A stretch of DNA of 64,000 bases from Flavobacterium sp. Lineage in GTDB: Bacteria > Bacteroidota > Bacteroidia > Flavobacteriales > Flavobacteriaceae. The notes under the pieces were generated by a model. The model worked only from the letters and a program-made list of their open reading frames with translations. It had not been told where the DNA came from and ran no database searches. Positions within the stretch are counted from its first letter, which is position 1. Each line of letters starts with the position of its first letter. The stretch is taken from assembly GCF_027531705.1 (NCBI RefSeq), contig NZ_JAPZSP010000024.1, positions 1 to 64,000 on the forward strand, given 5' to 3'. A program made the translations under genes and the position numbers. Below, one piece after another: positions 58,323-64,000 of the stretch.

Positions 58323-60683
58323 TTACTTTTTTTCTAATGCTTCAATTTTAGTTTTCAATTCTTCGATAATTACTTGTTGTTCTTGAATAGCTTTTACCAA
58401 AACAGGGATGATTTCGGCATATTTCATTCCTAATTTTTCTGTTTTTTCCCAAGTTTTTTCTTGACTTTCAGGTATTTCTTTCCAGTCATAATCAACAACA
58501 ACTTCGGGTAAAACTTGCTGAACTTCTTGTGCTACAAAACCTAAATGTGTGGAAGAATTATCAATTTTAGCATCTTTCCATTGAAAAGAAATTGGTCGAA
58601 GACTTTTTATTTTTTCTAGACCATATGACAACGGTAGCATTTCTTTTTTATCAGTAGCATCACTAGTTTGAATAACACCATTTACTGCATGAACTGATGT
58701 CCATCTTCTTATGCTTTGTCCTAATGGAATAGCATTATCAGTAACTGGAGTAAAAGAACCACCGCCTACACGAACCACATCGGTTACTGTTGCTAAATCG
58801 TCATTACTTTGTGCAAAAACCAAATCACCTGTGTCGTTTCGCATTTGCCAGTCTGAACCTGAACGTTTGAGTTCAATACCGACATCTGAAGAACTTGTGC
58901 TTGTAATACGAGCATAACCTATTGCTGTGCCTGAAACTTCTAGTTTTCTATCAGGTGTTACGGTTCCTAGTCCAAATTCCCCAGTTGATTGTAATGTGAT
59001 TAAAGTACTTGCAGAAACTGCACCTGGAGCAGTTGTTGCTGTACTTATTTTAAAAGATTCGGCAGAAGTATCCAATCCCATATTAAAATGTCTAGCACCT
59101 GTATTTCCAAAATGCATAAAAGCATCACCAGTTCCAGATTGTTCAATATATAGCTGACCATTAATTGTAGAAGGTGTGTTTTCAGTAATTTGTAATTTTC
59201 TTGATGGCGCAGTTGTACCAATTCCAAACTCTCCAGTAGTTAATATTCTTACTCTTTCTATATTATTGGTTCTAAAAGCCAAACTTTGGTTATCTGTAGT
59301 TCCTATAAAATTAGCTATTGGATTTGTTCCTGAATTACCTATTAAACCCCAAGCATTAACAGCAGGGTTTTGCCAAGTTGCAGTTCCGTTGGCATCACAA
59401 GTTAATATTTTGCCAATGGCTTGATTTCCATCAACCATTCTTAAATTACCTACTAAATGAAGCCTTTCTTGTGGTGTTGAAGAACCAAAACCTGCATTCC
59501 CGTTTTTAAGAATTACTAGTGCGTCGCTTCTTTCGCTAGCGTCTATGAAATCATTGTCATTCGTATCTATTGCATTACCTATTACAAATAGCCTATCAGT
59601 AGCATTGGGGGTTCTAAATTGAGTATCGCCATTAGTTGAAGGTGTATAATCTGTTGCGCCTATTCCTAAAGCCGTTTCTCCATAACTTTTAGCAGTGTTC
59701 GATCTTCCAAATGAAGTTGACAATTTTCCATTTGCGATTGTCACTTGTCCAAAAGCAGTTGAAAATTCTCCGCTAGCTTCAGTATCGTAACCAAATGCAG
59801 TTGTAAAATTTCCACTTGCGGTTGTATTCCATCCTAAAGCAGTTGTAAAATTTCCGCTTGCTGTAGAATGTGTTCCAACCGAAGTCGAATAATCTCCACT
59901 AGCTTCTGTTTCATATCCAAATGCAGTAGAAAAATTTCCACTTGCGGTTGTATTGAATCCAAAAGCAGTTGCTAATTGATTGCTAGCAGTAGAAGAATAT
60001 CCAAAAGATGTTGAAAATGAACCACTAGCCGTTGAACGTCCAAAAGCAGTGGCAACAGCACCACTAGCTATTGAAAATTGACCAAAAGCAGAAGAAGAGT
60101 TACCACTTGAAGTTGTTCTTAGCCCAAAAGCAACTGATCTTATACCAATATTTTCATCATCCCATTGTGTTCCATCAACATCACCTGCTCTAAAAGCTGC
60201 TTTTCTTGGATTCCAAACCATTCGAGTTCCCGGACCAGATGGTGCAATTGCACCGCTAGTATAAACGCCTGTTGAAACCAAACCATCAGTACCATCAATA
60301 GTTACTGCTCCTGCATCAGCAGTAATGGTTTTTCCGTTTCCTGCTCCTCCAAAATCGTAAGCTTGGTCTAATGTACCTATATTAGTTCCTGCTATGGGTT
60401 TCCATGAAGGTGTTCCTGAATTATCCCAATAATAAAATCCAGGTAAATCAGTTCCTGATGTTGTAGTTAAATAAACCATCATTCCTTGTTGAGTAGCCGT
60501 TGGGTTTGTAGCAGGAAAAACATCAACTTTTGGAATTAAAATTCCGTCTGTGTTACTTGGTGCTGCTTGGTCACTTGACTTAATTTCTAATTGCGCATTG
60601 GGCGTAGTTGTGTTGATTCCAACTTGTGCAAAAATTGATTTTATACCTAAAAAGAATAGTAGAAGAAAATAGCTTTTTTTCAT
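58323..60683 (-). CDS. YadA-like head-repeat surface protein with S74 intramolecular chaperone
   Basis: A 786-residue exported protein. Its signal peptide (LLLFFLGIKSIFA) is followed by a Bacteroidota-type opening QVGINTTTPNAQLEIKSSD. Residues about 183-338 hold about eleven 14-residue repeats of the YadA-head pattern (SSAFGQFSIASG, ATAFGRSTASG, STSFGYSSTAS, TTALGWNTTASG). Later segments repeat ERLHLVGNL and GEFGIGTTAPSRKLQI. The C-terminus is an S74 (endosialidase-type) intramolecular chaperone: TSDATDKKEM with Ser near 671 and Asp, LRPISFQWKD, GFVAQEVQQVLPEVV and a coiled coil. S74 domains trimerise the shaft and cut themselves off. Phage genes are absent around it, so it is a host surface protein. 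ATG at 60683. Confidence 0.88.
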   Translation of the reverse strand: MKKSYFLLLFFLGIKSIFAQVGINTTTPNAQLEIKSSDQAAPSNTDGILIPKVDVFPATNPTATQQGMMVYLTTTSGTDLPGFYYWDNSGTPSWKPIAGTNIGTLDQAYDFGGAGNGKTITADAGAVTIDGTDGLVSTGVYTSGAIAPSGPGTRMVWNPRKAAFRAGDVDGTQWDDENIGIRSVAFGLRTTSSGNSSSAFGQFSIASGAVATAFGRSTASGSFSTSFGYSSTASNQLATAFGFNTTASGNFSTAFGYETEASGDYSTSVGTHSTASGNFTTALGWNTTASGNFTTAFGYDTEASGEFSTAFGQVTIANGKLSTSFGRSNTAKSYGETALGIGATDYTPSTNGDTQFRTPNATDRLFVIGNAIDTNDNDFIDASERSDALVILKNGNAGFGSSTPQERLHLVGNLRMVDGNQAIGKILTCDANGTATWQNPAVNAWGLIGNSGTNPIANFIGTTDNQSLAFRTNNIERVRILTTGEFGIGTTAPSRKLQITENTPSTINGQLYIEQSGTGDAFMHFGNTGARHFNMGLDTSAESFKISTATTAPGAVSASTLITLQSTGEFGLGTVTPDRKLEVSGTAIGYARITSTSSSDVGIELKRSGSDWQMRNDTGDLVFAQSNDDLATVTDVVRVGGGSFTPVTDNAIPLGQSIRRWTSVHAVNGVIQTSDATDKKEMLPLSYGLEKIKSLRPISFQWKDAKIDNSSTHLGFVAQEVQQVLPEVVVDYDWKEIPESQEKTWEKTEKLGMKYAEIIPVLVKAIQEQQVIIEELKTKIEALEKK
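59670..60135. repeat. 42-bp degenerate tandem repeats encoding YadA-head motifs
   Basis: About eleven diverged units of 42 bases (14 codons) encode the A-x-x-x-T/S-A-F/S-G repeats. On the + strand recurring words such as CCAAAAGCAGTTG and CCACTTGC mark the period. They could change number by recombination without disturbing the frame. Confidence 0.85.
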
Positions 60684-60694
60684 GCTCAAACACT

Positions 60695-60780
60695 TATTGA
60701 TTTATAAGTGCAAGCTACTATTAGACAACCAATTAATTTTCAGGGTAATTGCTGTTTTTCTTTTCTAAGGGTTTTCCTTG
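60695..60780 (-). promoter_or_regulatory. shared upstream element, copy B
   Basis: On the minus strand it holds AAGGAAAACCCTT, then ACCCTTA and, 19 bases after it, ACCCTGA, an AATTGGTTG stretch and TAGTAGCTTGC. It lies 11 bases before the S74 gene start, starting just beyond the stop of the membrane regulator. A hairpin CACTTAT/ATAAGTG (60691-60710) at its downstream end lies in the leader. Confidence 0.75.
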
Positions 60781-60817
60781 ATAAATGATAATGGAAATTT
60801 AAAAAAAAAAATTAATT

Positions 60818-63718
60818 TCAAGTTGTAGCTATTTTTTCTAAAAAGGCTGTGAAGTTTTCTTCATGAGAAACATTCAATTTCTTTCTTACTTTATAACGAG
60901 CTGTTTCAACTCCTCTTGTAGAAATATTTAGCAATGGAGAAATCTCTTTGTTGGTTAAATCCATTTTTACAAAAGCACAAAGACGCAATTCACGTTTGGT
61001 AATGGTTGGATCTAATTGCTTTAATTTTTCAAAGAAATCATGATGGATTTTTTCAAAGTTTACATCAAAAATTTCCATGTATTCTTCCCCAATTTTATGC
61101 TGATTGAGTTTTTGAAAAATTTCAGTTATTTTTCTTCTAGATTCTTCACTTTTTAGAAGTTCTCTAAGTTGTTTTAAATCATCTTGTAAATCATTAAAAG
61201 CATTCTTTTTTTGACTTAATAAAAGCGTATAGTTTGCTAATTCTTTGCTCTTGCCAATTATATCTTCTTCGAGCGTTAATTTATCTTTGTAGATTTCTTC
61301 TTTGTCGTGTTTTAGTTTTAGCTTTTCTATTTCTAATTCAAGAAGTTGCTGTGTTTTTTTGACTTCAATTTTTGATTTTAATCTTTCAAAAGCAATTTTC
61401 TTGCTAACATATCTCGACAGAAAATAAATAAATGATATTCCTGCTAACAAGTAAATAAAGTAGGCTAAATTAGTTTGGTACCATTTTGGCAAAATGGTGA
61501 ATTGAAAAGAAGTTTCTTCGCCAACAAGTCCAGCTAAATTTCTGCTTTTTACAATAAAAGTATAATTTCCTGGTCGAAGATGTGTATATTCTTTGAAAGC
61601 GTTTTTTTGCCAAGGCGACCAATTTTCATCTACATTTTCAAGTTTATAACTATAATTTATCTCGGTACTCGAAATCATTTTGGGCGAAGAAAACTCAAAA
61701 CGCAAAATGTCTGTTTGATTTGGAAGTGTAATTTGGTTATTTTCAGAATCAATTTCAATTAACTTTAATTCTTGATTATGAGTATAATTAACTTGCGAAA
61801 TAATTGTTGGAAACTTATCTTTTGCTTTAGTATTGAAAATTGTGTACAGATATAAACCTGAGTTTGTGCCAAAAAAAACTTTATTATTGCTTATTGGATA
61901 AATACTTTCCATGCCACGATTAAAGCTTCCTTTAAGATTAAGAAACAAATCTTTATTGAGTTTAGGATTTTCAATATTTGAATAAAAATAACCAGCTTCA
62001 TCATCTTGAATAAACCAAGTTTTAGAATTTGCTTCAAGTATTTTTCTGGTATTTTTAGTTGTATCAAATAACTTATTCAAAGCAGAATATGGTTCAAATT
62101 TATTAGTTAGATTATTGTAAGTATAAATTCCGGTATTGGTTGTGAATACAATTTTGCCTTTCCAATTAAAGACATTAATATTATACGGCGATTTAAATCC
62201 GTTTTTATTTGTAAAATGATCAACAGCATCAATTCGACTATAATCTGAATTAAAATGAACCTTGTAAACACCTTTGTAACCATGACAAATCCAGTAAGTG
62301 TTTGGCTCATAATCGGCAAGAATATCTCTACTAGATTCGTCAAAACCTTTTATTTTGTTCTTAATTATCCAAGTTTTTCCTAGTTTTTCAACTAAGTATA
62401 ATCCGTTGTAATTTGAGGCAAGGAATAAATTTGATTTTTCTTTAATCTTGGTAATTTTCCAAAATCCAGTTTGTGTTCCTATTTTTTGGACTTTTCCGTT
62501 TTCTAACTTATAAATTCCGGTATCGTGAGAAATAAGAATTTCATTGTCAATATCTTGAATAGCCCAACTTTGCCCTTGAAGTCCTTCAACTTTAACAAAA
62601 TTAAAATTATTATTTACGGATGAAAAACTGGAATAAAACACTCCATTATTTGTGGCAACATAAACCGTATTTCCTTTTACAAGAATATCATAAACTGATG
62701 CACCATCAAAAACTGAAATAAAAGGAGATTTGAAATCTAAAAAACTCAATCCATTATTTTGTAAAACCCAAATATTTTTATTTTCAGTTTGAAACAAACA
62801 ATGAATTGAAGCATAAGAAAGCCCAGCAGAAATTTCATTGTCTCTACTAATAAATCCCAAATTGTTCAATTTAATAATTCGAGAACTCAACGTTCCAAAT
62901 AAATAATCATAATTATCAAGGCAAATACCCGTAATAACTTGATCGCTTTTTACACCAGAAAAAAGATAGTTCTTGTCAATAATTGCTTTTTTAGAAATAT
63001 CTCCAGTATAAACAAAACCCGATTTTGAAGTAAGAAGAATAATATTTGGATTTTTTGTCGGAAGAATAGAAGCTAATTCATCTAAAGGAAAAATAGAATT
63101 ATCAAAAACAAGTTCAAGGCTTACTGATTTAGAATTCAATTTATAAACTCCAAATTCTGAATCTTGAACATAATAATTATCTCTAACGTTTGCTGAATAT
63201 AAAAAGGATTTGTTAGAAGGTAATTGAGTAACTCTACTTCCATTAATAACTATTAGCTCTAAGAATGATCTGTAAATTATAAATTTATCATATTGATGGA
63301 CTTGCCATAAATTTTCAATATTTTTATCTTCTAAATGAAATTCTGTAACAAGAGATTTGTAAAAGTAGTCTCCAAATTTATTTTTTTGCAAAGTTCCCAA
63401 CTCATTATAACCACCAACATATATTTTACCGTTGGATGTTTTAACAATACTTCTAACAGACGAATTATTTGGCAAATAAACTTTTTGCCAATGTTCACCG
63501 TCAAAAACTAATGCGCCATCATTATTTCCAAAAATAAGAGATTTATCATTAGTCTCACACATTGTCCAAAACTGAGGATCGGCTTTAAAATCATTTCTAT
63601 AATAATTTACAATTTTAGGTGTTCCTAACTTATTCTGTACCAAATCGTTTATATGCTTAGTCTGACATAACCCTAATGAAGCATAAAATATCCAAATAAA
63701 AAAAACCTTTTTTAACAT
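60818..63718 (-). CDS. membrane one-component regulator: propeller, triple-Tyr and LuxR HTH
   Basis: A 966-residue protein. A signal peptide (ending SLGLC) is followed by a long sensor (about 20-690) of beta-propeller repeats (INGSRVTQLPSNKSFLYSAN-like strands, ILLTSKSGFVYTGD, LYLYTIFNTKAKD), then a triple-Tyr (Y_Y_Y) domain with INYSYKLENVDENWSPWQ and HLRPGNYTFIVKSRNLAG. One membrane helix (LAYFIYLLAGISFIYFLS), a coiled coil rich in Lys/Glu and a LuxR-type HTH (about 900-960: LTNKEISPLLNISTRGVETARYKVRKKL) complete it. There is no histidine-kinase or receiver domain, so the signal would go straight to DNA. It lies upstream of and co-directional with the S74 gene and the operon. Confidence 0.9.
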   Translation of the reverse strand: MLKKVFFIWIFYASLGLCQTKHINDLVQNKLGTPKIVNYYRNDFKADPQFWTMCETNDKSLIFGNNDGALVFDGEHWQKVYLPNNSSVRSIVKTSNGKIYVGGYNELGTLQKNKFGDYFYKSLVTEFHLEDKNIENLWQVHQYDKFIIYRSFLELIVINGSRVTQLPSNKSFLYSANVRDNYYVQDSEFGVYKLNSKSVSLELVFDNSIFPLDELASILPTKNPNIILLTSKSGFVYTGDISKKAIIDKNYLFSGVKSDQVITGICLDNYDYLFGTLSSRIIKLNNLGFISRDNEISAGLSYASIHCLFQTENKNIWVLQNNGLSFLDFKSPFISVFDGASVYDILVKGNTVYVATNNGVFYSSFSSVNNNFNFVKVEGLQGQSWAIQDIDNEILISHDTGIYKLENGKVQKIGTQTGFWKITKIKEKSNLFLASNYNGLYLVEKLGKTWIIKNKIKGFDESSRDILADYEPNTYWICHGYKGVYKVHFNSDYSRIDAVDHFTNKNGFKSPYNINVFNWKGKIVFTTNTGIYTYNNLTNKFEPYSALNKLFDTTKNTRKILEANSKTWFIQDDEAGYFYSNIENPKLNKDLFLNLKGSFNRGMESIYPISNNKVFFGTNSGLYLYTIFNTKAKDKFPTIISQVNYTHNQELKLIEIDSENNQITLPNQTDILRFEFSSPKMISSTEINYSYKLENVDENWSPWQKNAFKEYTHLRPGNYTFIVKSRNLAGLVGEETSFQFTILPKWYQTNLAYFIYLLAGISFIYFLSRYVSKKIAFERLKSKIEVKKTQQLLELEIEKLKLKHDKEEIYKDKLTLEEDIIGKSKELANYTLLLSQKKNAFNDLQDDLKQLRELLKSEESRRKITEIFQKLNQHKIGEEYMEIFDVNFEKIHHDFFEKLKQLDPTITKRELRLCAFVKMDLTNKEISPLLNISTRGVETARYKVRKKLNVSHEENFTAFLEKIATT

Positions 63719-63772
63719 GTATATATAATCTGAAAAATACTAATTCTATTTAGCTCTTTTTTTATTAAAAAA

Positions 63773-63780
63773 CAAATATA
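63773..63780 (-). promoter_or_regulatory. -7 box of the membrane regulator gene
   Basis: TATATTTG on the minus strand, 54 bases before the start at 63718. I see no TTG at a standard -33 distance. The remaining 220 bases to the window edge are A/T-rich with no gene or structure I can support. Confidence 0.4.
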
Positions 63781-64000
63781 CTAATTTTAGAGAGATTGCT
63801 TGAATTATTTTTTTTAATTAAAATGCTAAAAAATAATAATTTATAAAAAAAAAAGTATTTAAACAGTAATCAAATATCTTAGGAACGTAAAACAAGTGTA
63901 ATAAATTTACAACGTTTTCGCTAAACAAAAATTAATATTGTGGTAACAATAATTTCATTTTTCATTGTGCTAAATGAAATAAAAAAACAAAACAAATTTT

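Noticed and set aside
59670..60135. CRISPR array, suggested by regular spacing of similar words
   Set aside because: The period is 42 bases of diverged codons in a continuous frame with YadA-head protein repeats; there are no identical repeats with unique spacers.
58323..60683. Prophage remnant suggested by the S74 tail-spike chaperone domain
   Set aside because: No integrase, terminase, capsid, portal or lysis genes are nearby, and the protein has a signal peptide and sits in a row of exported proteins; S74 domains also occur in bacterial surface proteins.

Overview
The window looks like a chromosomal segment of a low-GC member of the Flavobacteriaceae, most likely Flavobacterium or a close relative. 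The evidence is the A/T-rich coding sequence, two proteins with type IX secretion (T9SS) C-terminal sorting domains, a small PID-CTERM-type protein, a TonB receptor behind a TPP riboswitch, a bacterial GGGP synthase, a b558-type sdhCAB operon, and recurrent TAnnTTTG (-7) promoter boxes in place of sigma70 -10 boxes. No name can be fixed without database comparison.

Left part (1-22.9 kb) is mainly conserved core. It holds a DUF3127 gene cut by the window edge, a flavin reductase, a membrane histidine kinase, an SH3b-type exported protein, a HIT protein and greA. Next come a Rieske-like lipoprotein and a TPP-riboswitch TonB receptor, behind a run of arfB, a kinase/DUF4301 fusion, a PnuC-family transporter, GGGP synthase and a phosphopantetheinyl transferase. 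Then follow ahcY, the fatty-acid cluster yceD-rpmF-fabH-accB-accC, the divergent pdxA/ribE pair, a CAU tRNA, methylmalonyl-CoA epimerase, rbfA, a LolC/E-like permease and dusB.

Middle part (23-35.2 kb) is a long + strand run of small accessory genes: three AraC-type regulators (two membrane-bound), a DUF5694 protein, an M1-like metallopeptidase, a DUF3667 protein, a Crp/Fnr regulator, two tandem YCII paralogues, DUF1569, SRPBCC, DUF4287/DUF5655, an adhesin-like GIN-domain protein, DoxX and a lipoprotein. From 35.3 to 46.7 kb follow lepA, a PfkB kinase, a WYL regulator, a lumazine-binding-like protein, DinB, a stand-alone AbiH phage-defence gene, DUF1398, aminopeptidase P, a second Crp/Fnr regulator, HMG-CoA synthase and a ChaN-like protein. 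The sdhCAB operon and a LuxR-type two-component pair complete this part.

Right part (52.9-64 kb) is the most unusual block. A 966-residue membrane regulator (sensor propeller, triple-Tyr domain, LuxR HTH) lies upstream of and co-directional with a YadA-head-repeat/S74-chaperone surface protein. A four-gene operon of two lipoproteins and two T9SS-secreted repeat proteins follows. The S74 gene and the four-gene operon are each preceded by a diverged copy of the same roughly 90-bp sequence carrying paired ACCCTTA-like repeats 26 bp apart. This suggests one regulon that displays surface proteins under a dedicated membrane-anchored one-component regulator. It is my best candidate for an undescribed system; its function is unknown.

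Other points of note are four perfect 7-bp tandem repeats inside the signal-peptide region of the TonB receptor (possible phase variation), a quartet of ATTGATATTG decamers at the promoter of that receptor, a terminator-like hairpin at the predicted 5' end of the greA transcript, and two genes whose -7 box lies only five bases before the ATG (possible leaderless mRNAs).
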